Below, piece by piece: positions 8,888 to 19,882 of a stretch of 35,353 nucleotides of DNA. Source of the stretch: Leishmania donovani. Lineage: Eukaryota; Euglenozoa; Kinetoplastea; Trypanosomatida; Trypanosomatidae. Numbering within the stretch: position 1 is the stretch's first letter; every line of letters starts with the position of its first letter. The notes under the pieces were generated by a model. The model searched no databases and was not told the DNA's origin. It worked only from the letters and a program-made list of their open reading frames with translations. Position numbers and translations under genes: made by a program. The stretch lies in the NCBI RefSeq assembly GCF_000227135.1, contig NC_018239.1:442117-477469 (forward strand). Direction: 5' to 3'.

Positions 8888-10714
8888 ATGACGGATCGTT
8901 GCTACCGCACGCTCGGTCTCGATCGCGGCGCCGCGGAGGCGGACATTAGGCGGGCGTACCGCAGGAAGGCGCTGCTTCTTCACCCAGACCGAAACCCAAA
9001 CGGCGCGCAGGCCTTCAAAGTGCTCCAGGGCGACTACGAGGAGGCCCTCACAGACGCGAGGCGCCGACGCGCCCGCGGGGGCGGGGAGCCACCGTTTTCC
9101 TCGCTGGAGTCGTCGTCATGGAACCCGGCCGCACCGGCAGCAGGTGCCGCGTATCGATTTGCGCGAGCGGCCAGTACCGCATGTCCGCCCTTCTTCCCCG
9201 AACCCTCCCCTGCTCCCCTTTTCACAGAGGAGGAGCTGTTTAGTGATTCGATCCCTGGTGGTTGGCGCGACGTCTGTGCGCGACGCGGTGCGCCGGCCCG
9301 AGGAGGTGCCAAGGCAAGCGGCAGAAACAACGCCGAGGGTCGCACGGAGGAAATAAACGGTAGTAACAGCTGCGGGAGTCAAGAGGCTGCTGCGGCTGAT
9401 GCGCGGTGGCGACGCGCACATGGGGCCCGTGTGCCCGTTAGTGCATACGAGTTTAGCGGTCCAGTGCCACAGCCTCCGCCGCCCCCATCACGGCCGAGCC
9501 CGCACGCGTCCTCTTCTTCCTTCCAGTCGTCTTGCACACAGACGCGCGCGTCTGTCGTTGTGACAGGATCCCGCTTGTCGACGCAGGCGCAGCGGAACCG
9601 TTTCCTCTCACGCGAGCGTGCGTGGAAGTCGTCGTCCGCTGAGGACCTGTCGTTAGACGCCAAACAGGAAGCCGGAGGCGCCGACAACGTGGGTAGATCA
9701 CGGGGTTGCGATGGGTACACGGGCCAGAACCGCGAGGCGCTGTGCGGCAGCGACACACGCGAGTCCGCCGAGGATCGCGCGTATCGCGAGGCCGTGTTTC
9801 TGCACCGCCGCATGCCGGAACTTTCGGGGAAATCGAGAGACACGGCTGCTGAACGCACGCTAACGTACTTGCAGCCGGACCGCGCATTTTTGACTGAGGG
9901 GGCGCTTGTAGGCAGCAATGCCACGTCCCCTGCAAAACGAGGCGTCTACCACCAGCGCAGCGACCTTCACACCAGAAGCAACATCACCACCGCCACCACC
10001 AGCAGCACTAAGGGCGAACGCCTCGAGGCAGCGCTAAACCAAAGGGAGGCGTTATGTCGGCAGTGCCGAGACACAGAGACAACACTGCAGCACGAAGTCG
10101 GTGATGAACACGCACCAGCCTCTCGCGATGAGGGGGATGCGTCAGCTCACCCTGACAAGGGCGAAGGCGGTAGTGGCACTAATGCGGCGTTGGGGCCGTC
10201 AGCGGCAGTTCCGTTGGCGGCGTCTGGGTGCGATATATCACGTGCGGACGACCCCTTCCCGGTGAGGCAGAGCGCTTTTCCGGAGCCGAGCAGCGATAAT
10301 CGGCTCCGGGGCGACTTACCCCATCGGGATAGGATTCTAGATGAGCGTCGCCCCCTGCAGAGCGAGAATCTTCCCTGCCGCTACACCCCAAACCCGGCCG
10401 AGGTGGCTGAGGTGAGCGACATGGAGGTTCACTTTCTAGCGTCTGTCGCGGAAGACATCAATCAGAAGATGCAGACAGTCATGGCTGCACGTCTGAGCAA
10501 GGCGCCGTGCAGTTGTTGCGCTTCCACTCCACGAGCGCACCAGCATGTATACTTCACCTGCACTCACCCCAGCGTCTGTGAGGACTGCTACGCGTCAGGG
10601 GTATCGGAATGCCCTCTCTGCGGAGCTGCGCGTGTGGATCGATCGAGTCCGCCGCCGCCGACCGCCACCGCCTCATCTTCGATAGAGGAGGGTGTAACCG
10701 CCGGGCGCTTCTAG
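8888..10714 (+). CDS. J-domain (DnaJ-like) protein with C-terminal RING finger
   Basis: The protein has 608 residues. Residues about 4-56 form a J domain: YRTLGLDRGAAEADIRRAYR leads helix II into the HPD motif at 32-34, followed by a helix III-like FKVLQGDYEEALTD. J domains stimulate Hsp70 ATPase through HPD. The Gly/Phe region and the zinc finger of class I DnaJ are absent, so it is class III. Residues 60-520 are charged and low in complexity. A RING of C3HC4 spacing lies near the end: C541-x2-C544-x13-C558-x-H560-x3-C564-x2-C567-x7-C575-x2-C578. Such rings usually recruit an E2 enzyme for ubiquitin transfer. Together they suggest an Hsp70-linked ubiquitin ligase in quality control; this role is inference. 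The frame continues upstream to TTG at 8798, but the ATG at 8888 lies directly before the J domain and is preferred. No membrane segment is seen. Confidence 0.9.
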   Translation: MTDRCYRTLGLDRGAAEADIRRAYRRKALLLHPDRNPNGAQAFKVLQGDYEEALTDARRRRARGGGEPPFSSLESSSWNPAAPAAGAAYRFARAASTACPPFFPEPSPAPLFTEEELFSDSIPGGWRDVCARRGAPARGGAKASGRNNAEGRTEEINGSNSCGSQEAAAADARWRRAHGARVPVSAYEFSGPVPQPPPPPSRPSPHASSSSFQSSCTQTRASVVVTGSRLSTQAQRNRFLSRERAWKSSSAEDLSLDAKQEAGGADNVGRSRGCDGYTGQNREALCGSDTRESAEDRAYREAVFLHRRMPELSGKSRDTAAERTLTYLQPDRAFLTEGALVGSNATSPAKRGVYHQRSDLHTRSNITTATTSSTKGERLEAALNQREALCRQCRDTETTLQHEVGDEHAPASRDEGDASAHPDKGEGGSGTNAALGPSAAVPLAASGCDISRADDPFPVRQSAFPEPSSDNRLRGDLPHRDRILDERRPLQSENLPCRYTPNPAEVAEVSDMEVHFLASVAEDINQKMQTVMAARLSKAPCSCCASTPRAHQHVYFTCTHPSVCEDCYASGVSECPLCGAARVDRSSPPPPTATASSSIEEGVTAGRF

Positions 10715-13318
10715 TGCGTGCACAGCAACACGTGCTTAATTGGCGTCTTCGTCCGCGCCATCGCCAGAGACGACATATAAGCCGGCAAGAGTGCACTCTA
10801 TGCTATCTTGTGGGGACGTCGATGCGTGATCGGCGGCTGATTCGTAGAACTCCGTACCCGCGCGTAGCGCTACTACGACCGCTGCTACTGTCACTGGCAG
10901 AGGTGCTTGGGCCGCTTCCTCACCCTCCTCTCGTTCTGCCACGACTTGATCGCCTGCAGGTCGGAACGGGCTCCTCGGCGCACCGAGAGTGAGGCGACAT
11001 CTGCATCCTCTGCACCTCCCCTTGGTCTGAGACGGCATAGGCACACGTGTACGAGGTGGGGTGGGTGGGAGCAACAGATGGAGATGTGTGTGCTTGTGCG
11101 ATGGAAGTCAAGCAACGATGACGGCTGCCAATGGAACAGGAGAGCGATATGGCTGTCAGCGCTCCTGACCAGCGTGCTGTTCACAGTAGTGTCACATACA
11201 GACCCTACAGCCGCACCCCCGTGCTCCACAGTCAGAAATCATTAAACACCTCCTAGAGACGAGACCAAGTGGCGGATCGATTGACACGGTCGATGCACAC
11301 GCGCACGCGGCCTCCCTGCCCTCCTCCTCCCTCCCCTACCTTTCTTTTTTTTTTTTGTCATCTGTATGTCTGTTATCCCATGTTTATACGTGCCACCGTT
11401 TCCTTTTCGTCGGCGGCGTGACGTCATCGTCATCGTGGCGAGTTTGCGCCTTGCATGCGCGCGCTCTCTTTCACTGGCTTGGAGGCTCTCCTTGTGGTGC
11501 TGTCGTTCGGTGGGGCGCCATCGATCTATCTGCGTTGCAGACCCGTGTGCGGTAGCGTGCTCATGGAGAGATCGAACAGCTGCGCACAAGTCGGCGAAGA
11601 GGCCGTGCGCGCATACGTACGACCAGACGTCGACAAATTGAGCGCAGGCGCCGAGTGACCAGAATGCTTTCGCGCGACGTGGCTCAGCGTGCCGTGCGGA
11701 ACGAACGAAAATAACGGCAAGTGCACGCGAAAGACAACGCTGCGCACGGCGGATTGATGTACGTGCTGCATGGCCCTGCAGGGAGGGCCTACGTCTCTCC
11801 CAGGTGGGGGGCGGAGGATACCCTTGTGGCTGCCTCAACGCAGCTGGGAGTAGGCGTCTATACAGGCAGCGAAATCAAAACGCGTCTGTCTTGCGCGGTT
11901 TGGGTGTATGCGCGACTCTTTTTTTTTCCAGCGCTCTGCGGCGTAGTGTCCTTATCATTCACTCTCCACCCCACCACCCCTTCCTCCTCTTCCCCCTCGT
12001 GTGCACGCCAACTAGCACTCACGGAACCTTGTAACCCACACTGCGAAATCAAAAACGACGACAAGCAGCAGTGACGTTATCTGAGCACTCCCCGCCGGGT
12101 GTATTCTCTTCGCTGGGCGCGTTTTCCCTTGTACTCGCATCCTTTTTCCATCATTCTTCGCCGCTTCCAAGGACCCCACACCCGTCCATAACTGGTGACC
12201 TCCTTCTGTATCTCTTTGCACGTGGCTATCACCTCTGGCGGTGACGGTGCGAATGCGAGCGGGTCCTCGTCCTTCTTGATTTTGTTTACTCGCCCTCGAC
12301 ATCATTTTGACCTACACGACCTCATCGCTTGGCTCTGCTCGCGCTGCTGTGTCTCGAGAGTCTCTCGGTGAGTCTTCACTTTAATTTTGTGTGCGTGCGT
12401 GTGCGGTTTCGTCTTCGCAGCACGCTTGGCTTGCCGGCTCTCCCTCCTTCCTTTCCGCATACTCTGATCCTCCACACACGCGCACGCAACTTCCGCGCAC
12501 ACAGTGAGCACGTCTTATAGGCTTGGGGTATTTTGTTGACACGCCAGCCACTGCCTATTGTGCCGGCCTAACTCAACGGAGTGGCACCAGCGTTCAACAC
12601 GGGGCGACCGCGTAGGGCGCTAGAGCTACGGGATCTTCTTCGGCATTTCAGAAGGAGCTACAGTCGTGGCCCACCGCAGGAAGGCGTCTTTCTCTTCGAA
12701 TTCCGTTTTTGGGTCATCCCTTTTTCGTTGTCTGTTCTCTTCGTTGTGGTTTGCGGCTACTCGTTCGCGATCTCTTAGACGCTGCCTCTTGGCCCCTTCC
12801 CTCCCTCCCCCTCCGTGCTGGCTCGAACGCGAATACGCAAGAAGGGAAAAGGGCACATCAGACAGTGGAGGCGCCCCACCCCGCCCGCTTTCGTTGTTCT
12901 TCTTCCGCTCTTGTTCATTGTCCTCCCCCTCCCCCTCTGCATTGCCGCCTTAGAAAACAAAAGCACCCCCGCCCTTGTCCCATCCCGCTTGCCAGCGCCT
13001 TCGACTGCCCACTTCCTTGCCTGGCCGCTCCTCCACACACACACACACACACGCGTGAGCGGTCTAGGAAAGAGAGACGCACCGGCAACGAACAAGTACA
13101 CGAAAGCACGCACAGAGAGGACGGCGGCGGTGGTTCAGTTTTGTTGAAGGAAATTTCTATGTGCTGTGTTGGGGTGGCTTGCTGGCTTGCTCCCCTCCCC
13201 TGTTCTCGCGCGCGCGTGTCCTTTTCCGTGTCCGTGCCCGTCCTTTTCCCGAAGAAGAGCGTCCTGTGTTCTCGTCCCTCTCATTGTTTACATCAGGTGC
13301 CGACCCTCGCATACGCGA
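10715..13318 (+). other. Spacer with 3'UTR, no gene recognised
   Basis: About 2.6 kb without a convincing coding region. It has a 12-T run (11345-11356), T- and C-rich patches near 11919, a CA repeat near 13034-13052, and many CT-rich runs. Open frames on either strand are of low complexity or begin with non-ATG codons. It most likely holds the 3'UTR of the J-RING gene and the leader of the next gene. Confidence 0.6.
13034..13052. repeat. (CA)n microsatellite
   Basis: An uninterrupted run of about nine CA units lies about 300 bases upstream of the gene at 13359. Confidence 0.85.
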
Positions 13319-13330
13319 TTTTTTTTCTAG
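13319..13330 (+). promoter_or_regulatory. Spliced-leader acceptor for the 13359 gene
   Basis: Eight T residues followed by CTAG give an AG at 13329-13330. The predicted leader is 28 nt, has no ATG, and ends at the ATG at 13359. This decides the start: the frame upstream is open to GTG at 13161 but would be removed by splicing. Confidence 0.7.
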
Positions 13331-13358
13331 GTTCCTGCCCCTTAACCTTCTCGCGAAG

Positions 13359-16300
13359 ATGCCGTCACCCGCGCCCTTTACGATGGCGATGGAGTTTGCG
13401 CCGGATGAGAGTCGCACTTCCTTCCCAGGCAGCCTCACCATCACCAAGACAACGTTGACGGTGTTCAAGGCAAAAAGAAGCGCTGCCACCGCAGTGCGCG
13501 ACCCCGCGACGAATGATTGCTTCTTCTTTGTTGGCGTGTGCAGCACACCGCTCATCCAGTTTTATCGCCACAAGAACGTCATCACGCTCATGCGCGGCAC
13601 CAGCTTTCTCTTCGATAATGCCGCCGTCTCGATCGACCTCCAGCTCGGCTCTGACGGCAGCAACCACAGAGCCTCGCCCATTCACAGCAGCAACCGCTCC
13701 CGCCGCGATAACCCAACGATGTGGGAGACACTAGCGATGCGCTTCGCCTCGCTGGAGGATTGCGACCGCACTGTGGAGGTGCTGCTGGCCCACAGCGCTG
13801 AGGAGGTGTTTGTGCCACCGTTTCCGATTCGCTCGCAGGGCCATGCGTCGTGCAACACGTTAACTACTACGAGTCTGAACAGATACAGCAGCCACAGTTC
13901 GCCGATCTTAAACAGCCGCCGTTCAGCGTCGAGTCCCATCAGTGAACGCCCTGAGCGCAGAGACAGTACGCACCGCTCCAGCACTCGAGGCAGCACTCCA
14001 CAGACGGAAGTATCGACCCCGCGCAGCTCCCGCCTACCCTGCCGCCGCGAGAGCGACGATGCGGCAACGCGCTCGTCGGTGCGTACTGGCGAGCTCACGC
14101 CGCGCAGCTCCCGCTTGCCATCTCGCCGCGAGAACGACGACATGGCTTCTCTGTCGACGCCATCGCAGTCGATCCGCTCCTTGCAACAGCGCGTGGCGCC
14201 TGGCCGCTCCACTGCCGCCCGAACGCCGAGCCAGCCCGACTCTGAGAAGCTGCAGGGGCCACAGCGCCGCCATCACAGCTCCGAGAAGAAGCGCGATGCG
14301 TCGGCAGCGACATCAGCGTCTCACAGCCGGTTGCACTCATCTGCGCACCATCGGCTAGCCGACCCGGCGGAGCGCGAGTTTGCCACGGTGGAGGTGGCCC
14401 GCCCGCCCAGTCGCCCGCACAGTCACCGCAGCCATTCCCGCGCTTCTGCGTCGTCTCGGTCCCCGCATCTCAACGGTACCGCTATCGCCACGCATGAAGA
14501 CATCCATGTGCGTCGCCACGGCACCCCGCGCAATGCGCCCAGCACGCCCAGCGCCACTTCCAGCACTACCTCCGCGTCGGCGATCCGCCGGTACGTCTCC
14601 CCCTGCAACGACACTATCGACCGCAAGTCGAGCGTCAGCCCACGAAGCCCCGTGCCGCACACGAAGCTTGAGCAGGACGCCTTCCTGCGCAGCATGCAGC
14701 CGCTGCAGCACAACCGCCTTCACTTCATGCAGCACCTCCACAAGGATATAGCGCACCATGTCTACTTGGCCGAGGAGGCGCAGTTAAAAGCCGCTACGGC
14801 GTCTGCCGAAACGAGCCTGTCGCGCCACAGTGCAAGCTCGGCCGCCGGAGGAGAGATGCCGGAGGCGGGGGCGGCGCGCCTGCGTGAGATTGAGGGTCGT
14901 TTGGTGAAGGTCGAGGCCCTCCATCGTGAAGCGGAGCGTGAGCGCGAGGAGGCGGCGCGGCTGCGTCGCGAGTACGAGTTGAAGAACGAAGAAATGAATG
15001 CACGCATCGGCGTCTCCCACGACGTGTCAGAGCTGAACTCGTCCTTGGTAAGCCCGCACCGTAGTAGTGTGCACCCGATGAACGGTCAGCTGATGGTGAT
15101 GCCGCAGCAGAACGGCGGGGGCAGCAGCTATTTTTTGATGGGTCACCAGGGATGCGTCGTGTCACCAGAGTGGGCGCTGGCGGCCGATCCGGCAGCGGCC
15201 CCCCGCCCCGACGACGTGGACCTCGGTGTCGCCATCGTGGACCGCTACATTTTTGGGGAGGAGTGGACCCGTGTCTACCCTGCCTACGAGGCGGAAGTCC
15301 GCTTCAACGCGCAGATCGACGTCTGCCTCACGATGAAGCTGCCACGCCGCCTCGTGGCCATCACTAACATTGTTGTTGACCGCCCCGGCCTGCGCGTGAC
15401 AGCGGAGATACGCTACGATCGTGTCAAGATCGAGCGTGACGGGGTGGAGCGGCGCATGAACGGTTGCCCATTCCGCTTCCTTCAGCGTTTCTACGACATG
15501 CGCGACTTGTACGACCGCATGCACGACGGCGCCGCCGCGGTCGCCGGCAGCGGGGGTGCGGCCATAGTGATGAAACCCAGTGCCGCAAATGGTCGTCGCC
15601 TCTCTGCGGCCACTTCACGTCGGGCGTCTCGCACAGTCCCGGCGCCGCGCCGCCGCTCAAGCCATGGCCCGCAGTACACCAACAGTGACGTGAGCGAGAT
15701 CGGGGAAATCATCGAAGACGACTACGACATGGGCGGCCGCCGCGACGACTACGATCGCGTCTGCGCTCCAGAGGACTTTATGGTAAAGCGTCGCAGGCGC
15801 ATGGCCGCAGAGCTGCGCCGCCAGCTCGCAGACAGCATGGCTCAGCTGGAGCAGGAGGAGGATTACCTCCGTGACCGCATCCAGCTCGCCGAGGCGAAGG
15901 ACCGGCAGACGGTCGGCAGGGAGGTCCGCTTGAACGTGAAGGCGACGCTAAAGACTTCGTTGGCGAACCTGGAGGAGGAGGAGCGCGTGGAGCGGGCAGC
16001 GATGGAGGTAAGTGCAGCGCGCCAGCTGCACGTGCTGATGGGCAGCCACCGTCGGACGCTCGCGCTTTTCGGCTTACAAGCCAGCGAGGCCGAGCGGCGC
16101 AAGCAGATCGGCGCGCAGGAGGCGCAGGCCAGACGTGACCTTAACGACGCCATGAACCCAGCACTTGCGGCACAGCGAAAGCAGGCGGTGCGTCGGGCAC
16201 GCGAGGGGGAGGCTCTTGCCCGCCGCGGCGCCCTGTACCCGAGCAAACGGGAGCTGGAGGCGGCCCTGGCAGACGTGGAGGCAGACGAGGTGGCGGCGCG

Positions 16301-17246
16301 TGCGATTATCCGCTCGCAAGCGATGGAGGCGCTGCTAGACCTGCTCTCCCGCTCGCCGGCGCCGAAGTTCAAGGACGGTCGTCGTGCGCCGTTGTACGCA
16401 TCGTTCACGCTGAAGGCGCTCCTGAGCGACCTGCAAGCAGACGAGGCAGCGCAACGGCGTCAGATCGCCGCCGATGAGCGCCGCCGTCGCACGCTGTACC
16501 GGCATGAGGACGTTGTCAAACGCGAGGCGGCGGATCGTGTGGCCATCGAAGGGGCGGAGATCGACGACCGCGACGAAATTGTGGATGATATGATGGCGCT
16601 GAACCGCCACCAGCTGGAGCGCCGGCTGAACGATCGCGAGCAGCTGCTGAGTATGATCAACGAGGAGCAGTTCTATCGCAAGACTGTTCTGTCGGACGAG
16701 CAGGACGCCTTCGAGGTCATCGCGGAGCTCTTCACAGCGGGTCTGAAGGACTTGCTGGCCCGCACGCCGGATGTCGGCGACGACGACGATGAAGATCTGC
16801 GCCGCCGCCGCGTGAGCACGACACGCCAGGCGAAGCCGTTCCACTACATGACGTTCTCGCCGGATGACATGGACTACCCGCCGAGCGCCGTGCTCGCCGT
16901 CGAGGGCATCGTCGGCTGCTCAATCAACAAGAACCTCGAGGTGGTTAGCGTGGCCCGGCCACTGCCGAAAGCAGAGAAGGAGGACCTGCAGCTGCAGGCG
17001 GGCGATATGATTCTCGACGTGGCGGGCCACTCCCTTCACTCCCTGTCGCACCTGCGTGAGGTTTTGTCGAACCGCGCCCTGCAGATCCAGGAGGAGACGT
17101 TTGCCGAGTTCCCAGACGTGCCGCAGGATCAGCTCACCACCAGCCCGGCCTTGCAGAAGTACATTGAGGTTCTCTGCGAGCACCACAACTTCCTGGTGCA
17201 GGTGCTCCGCGGATGTGAGATCTACCAGATCATTGTTCGCTCCTAG
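13359..17246 (+). CDS. Coiled-coil protein with PH-like N-terminus and PDZ-like C-terminus
   Basis: The protein has 1295 residues. Residues about 1-150 alternate beta strands and end in a helix (WETLAMRFASLEDCDRTVEV), like a PH-type fold; this is a shape argument only. Residues 160-480 are Ser/Arg-rich and disordered, with a short tandem repeat about 28 residues apart (TPRSSRLP-x-RRE-x-DD near 220 and 248). A coiled coil covers about 509-548. A beta-rich block follows at about 620-722. Residues 815-1110 are long helices carrying a repeated pattern (L-x2-L-A-x-L/V-E/Q-x2-E-x3-R, near 815, 861, 962 and 1014). Residues about 1180-1250 resemble a PDZ domain (DLQLQAGDMILDVAG, then HSLSHLREVL). The architecture suits a cytoskeletal or flagellum-associated scaffold, but no family name can be given. 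An acidic EIIEDDYDMG-type segment lies near residue 785. Confidence 0.92.
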   Translation: MPSPAPFTMAMEFAPDESRTSFPGSLTITKTTLTVFKAKRSAATAVRDPATNDCFFFVGVCSTPLIQFYRHKNVITLMRGTSFLFDNAAVSIDLQLGSDGSNHRASPIHSSNRSRRDNPTMWETLAMRFASLEDCDRTVEVLLAHSAEEVFVPPFPIRSQGHASCNTLTTTSLNRYSSHSSPILNSRRSASSPISERPERRDSTHRSSTRGSTPQTEVSTPRSSRLPCRRESDDAATRSSVRTGELTPRSSRLPSRRENDDMASLSTPSQSIRSLQQRVAPGRSTAARTPSQPDSEKLQGPQRRHHSSEKKRDASAATSASHSRLHSSAHHRLADPAEREFATVEVARPPSRPHSHRSHSRASASSRSPHLNGTAIATHEDIHVRRHGTPRNAPSTPSATSSTTSASAIRRYVSPCNDTIDRKSSVSPRSPVPHTKLEQDAFLRSMQPLQHNRLHFMQHLHKDIAHHVYLAEEAQLKAATASAETSLSRHSASSAAGGEMPEAGAARLREIEGRLVKVEALHREAEREREEAARLRREYELKNEEMNARIGVSHDVSELNSSLVSPHRSSVHPMNGQLMVMPQQNGGGSSYFLMGHQGCVVSPEWALAADPAAAPRPDDVDLGVAIVDRYIFGEEWTRVYPAYEAEVRFNAQIDVCLTMKLPRRLVAITNIVVDRPGLRVTAEIRYDRVKIERDGVERRMNGCPFRFLQRFYDMRDLYDRMHDGAAAVAGSGGAAIVMKPSAANGRRLSAATSRRASRTVPAPRRRSSHGPQYTNSDVSEIGEIIEDDYDMGGRRDDYDRVCAPEDFMVKRRRRMAAELRRQLADSMAQLEQEEDYLRDRIQLAEAKDRQTVGREVRLNVKATLKTSLANLEEEERVERAAMEVSAARQLHVLMGSHRRTLALFGLQASEAERRKQIGAQEAQARRDLNDAMNPALAAQRKQAVRRAREGEALARRGALYPSKRELEAALADVEADEVAARAIIRSQAMEALLDLLSRSPAPKFKDGRRAPLYASFTLKALLSDLQADEAAQRRQIAADERRRRTLYRHEDVVKREAADRVAIEGAEIDDRDEIVDDMMALNRHQLERRLNDREQLLSMINEEQFYRKTVLSDEQDAFEVIAELFTAGLKDLLARTPDVGDDDDEDLRRRRVSTTRQAKPFHYMTFSPDDMDYPPSAVLAVEGIVGCSINKNLEVVSVARPLPKAEKEDLQLQAGDMILDVAGHSLHSLSHLREVLSNRALQIQEETFAEFPDVPQDQLTTSPALQKYIEVLCEHHNFLVQVLRGCEIYQIIVRS

Positions 17247-19828
17247 GCAGATGAGAGCGTGTGCGGGAGGGGTCTACTGCCTTCCCTCCGTCACACTGGG
17301 CAACGCAGTGCTCGCGGTTCGAATGATGTGCACGCCCTGATGGCACGTGCAACGCTTCGCCAGCCCCCGGCAAGCACTCGCCTGTGAGCGTATCGGCAGC
17401 TCTGCGTCCGCATGTGTGTAGTGAAACGTGTGGAGGCGTGCCTTTTCATTTTTATCTTACTTTTGGTTCCCCTCCCTTTTCGTTACTCACGCCCACAACC
17501 CCCTTCCCCTCCTCCCGTCCCCTAAATTTCCTCTCCCACAAGCAGGTACACGCCATGCATACCCGCTGGAAAAGCAATCCGCTGATTTTCTAGACTTCCC
17601 CTCCCCTAAATTTCCCTTCTAGAAGCGCCTTTACCGATGAGGCACCTGTTGCTGCCGTGGCGCGCGCGTTCATTTTTCTCTGTGTGTGCGGCTATATTGA
17701 ACTGCGTCTCTTCTCTTTCTACTTGGGTGAGGAGCCATCGCCGCCCTAACCCCCTCCTCTTACGCGCTTTTCGTTGCCTCCTCCTGTGTGCCCCCCCCCC
17801 CTCGCCCTCCCCCAGTGGTATTTGCGTGCGTGTCTGTGCAGTGCTCTCTTCCTGTTTGGCCTTCCACTCCTCATGTCCTCGTGTCCTCCTCTTCCTCCTG
17901 GTGCTGCTGCGGCAGGCGGCACCGGCCTTCCGCTGCAGCACGACAGCAGAAAACGAAAAGCGGGGAAAGGGAAGGGAGGCGAGTAGAGGTGAGCGAACGC
18001 AAAAAAGAGAGCGCTGCTCAGATGCTGACGGACGGACACACGCACACGCAGAGACAGATATACACCGCGAATTCCAAGCGCGCGCACACACACACAAGCA
18101 CAGGCTTGTCGAAAATGTACACAGGCAACGTCATGGTCGATATAACGAGGCAGAATAGAGCATGTGGTTTCCTCTCGACAAGTAACTGAGCAGCATGTCT
18201 CCTCCTTTCCGACACACCTTTTGGTTGGTGTTTGTTAGATGTGCTTGATGTTCAAGGGACGTTGACCTACCGATCCCTACGTGCTCCACTTCGCGTGCAG
18301 CAGGGATGACTGAACGCAGCCCGCTTGTACTTCTTCTCTCCCCCTCGCTTGTTGTTGTTATCGTGCACTGGCTCTCTGCCACTGTGTGGTGCCCATCATC
18401 TCTCTCCTTCTTCCTCTCTTGCTCGTACCCGCGCACGGCGTGTGCGTCCTCTATTTCAGCTGTGGGCTGGCGGGATGCAGGGCGTACCGGGGCCGCACGC
18501 TGCTGTAGTGGTGCTAGAGAAGCACCGAACATAGAGAGGGGGAGAGGGAGGAGTACACAGGTGCACACGTGTTCTCCGATCTCGATGTCGTCTGTCACCG
18601 TACACATAGTTGCGTTCCATCTCCCGCTGTTTTTGCGTCATCTTTTTGTATGTCGTTGGCGACGGGTAGGGCGACGGGAGGGGGGAGGGGGGACTGTGCC
18701 ACCATTCGCTCATTTTGTTTTGTTTCCGGTGATGCCCAGCGCTGTCTTCGTCATGGCTGTGATCTGCACCGTCACTCCACCGTGCTGGGGGACGGCAAAG
18801 CAGGAAAAAGAACCCCGCCCTCTCCGCCATCGGAACGCGGACGATCCTGTTGGAGGGGGGGGTGATGGGTGGGTGGCGTGCGTGTGCCGCATTTACCGCG
18901 GCGTGTTTTGTGCATAGCTGATGCTGCCGGTGCGGTTTGCTGTCTGTGTCTATATCTATCTGTGTGTGTGTGTCTTCATCGTAGAGTTGGTCGCACGTGG
19001 CGCTGAAAGCCATCACCAATCCCCACGTGCCCTATTAGAGGACTAGCAACGGCTGTACCTACTCAGAAACATTTTTTTTCTTCGACGGCCTGAGCAGAGC
19101 TCGCTCTCTTCGTTGTACCTCAACGCCCCATCGTCGCCTGCCTTTCTCAGCCCCAACTTCTCTCTTTCTCTTCACTCCCGATGTGGTGGTGATGGCATGC
19201 GAGGGAGAAGGGGATAAGGTGGCGGAGGCCATACATGCTGGGCTGCCCCAGGTGATGCGCGACGGATGTCAGTGCAAGAGCGGTAGGGCCATGATTTGCG
19301 GTGGTGATGCACAAACGTGCACAGCTGTGCATAGGGACGCATCAGCTGCGTAGCAACGGTTTGGGTAGCGGTGTGCTTCTCCTTTGCTACTCCCCATCCA
19401 AATACGGTTTCAGCCGTACGCACACGCCCCCTCTACTCTCCGCTTCTCCGCTTTTTTGCCTTGCCCTCGCCGTCGCTCCACGGCGCCGTCTCTTGATCTC
19501 CATCTCAGGCACAGATGCAAGCACATCACTCATACTGTTGCGAGATACCTGCTCGGCGTGTGCACGTGCACGACCCACCGCCGCCCACGCCGTTTTCTTT
19601 TCATACCACGGCTCCTCTTCTTTTCTCTGCGGTTTGCCTCTCTTGCGGCCGACCGCCGAACGATCCTCCTTAAATGGCCTTCAGCTCCAGAGGAGCACTG
19701 CGTGTGCTTGATTGCTGTGCCGACGTGGTGCCGCTCATCTTGCCTCTCTCACTCTCTGCGCGTCTTTCCGGGCGTGAAGAACCCGATCGGTGCTTTCCCC
19801 GCTACCGAGTCTTCAGTTTACTTTTCCA
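17247..19828 (+). other. Long spacer, no gene recognised
   Basis: Contains the 3'UTR of the preceding gene and CT-rich DNA, including an 11-C run near 17790, a CA run near 18085 and a TG run near 18960. A 14-base element, TCCCCTAAATTTCC, occurs near 17518 and again at 17602. ATG-started frames at 17637 and 18306 encode Ser/Leu/Arg-rich low-complexity peptides and are not accepted. Confidence 0.55.
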
Positions 19829-19872
19829 TCTCTCTCTCTCTCTTGACCCTTTCCCTTCCTCCCCAACCCAAG
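19829..19872 (+). promoter_or_regulatory. Strong candidate spliced-leader acceptor with no full gene behind it
   Basis: A long pyrimidine tract (TTCCATCTCTCTCTCTCTCT onward, then CCCTTCCTCCCC) ends in CCCAAG with AG at 19871-19872. An ATG follows ten bases later. The quality and spacing match those of real gene starts in this window. Confidence 0.5.
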
Positions 19873-19882
19873 ATCACCGGTC

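Noticed and set aside
11242..11838. 198-codon minus-strand open frame
   Set aside because: Low-complexity basic peptide with a Lys run from the T tract, antisense to the transcription unit.
13161..13358. 66-codon extension of the PDZ/coiled-coil protein
   Set aside because: It begins at GTG and is cut by the strong acceptor at 13329-13330.
17518..17616. 14-base element TCCCCTAAATTTCC occurring twice
   Set aside because: Two short copies in CT-rich spacer are too little to claim a regulatory or mobile element.
17637..18158. 173-codon plus-strand frame with ATG
   Set aside because: Composition follows the CT-rich and CA-rich DNA, with no domain-like segment.
18306..18917. 203-codon plus-strand frame with ATG
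   Set aside because: Hydrophobic runs come from CT-rich sequence, no good acceptor is placed directly upstream, and there is no recognisable motif.
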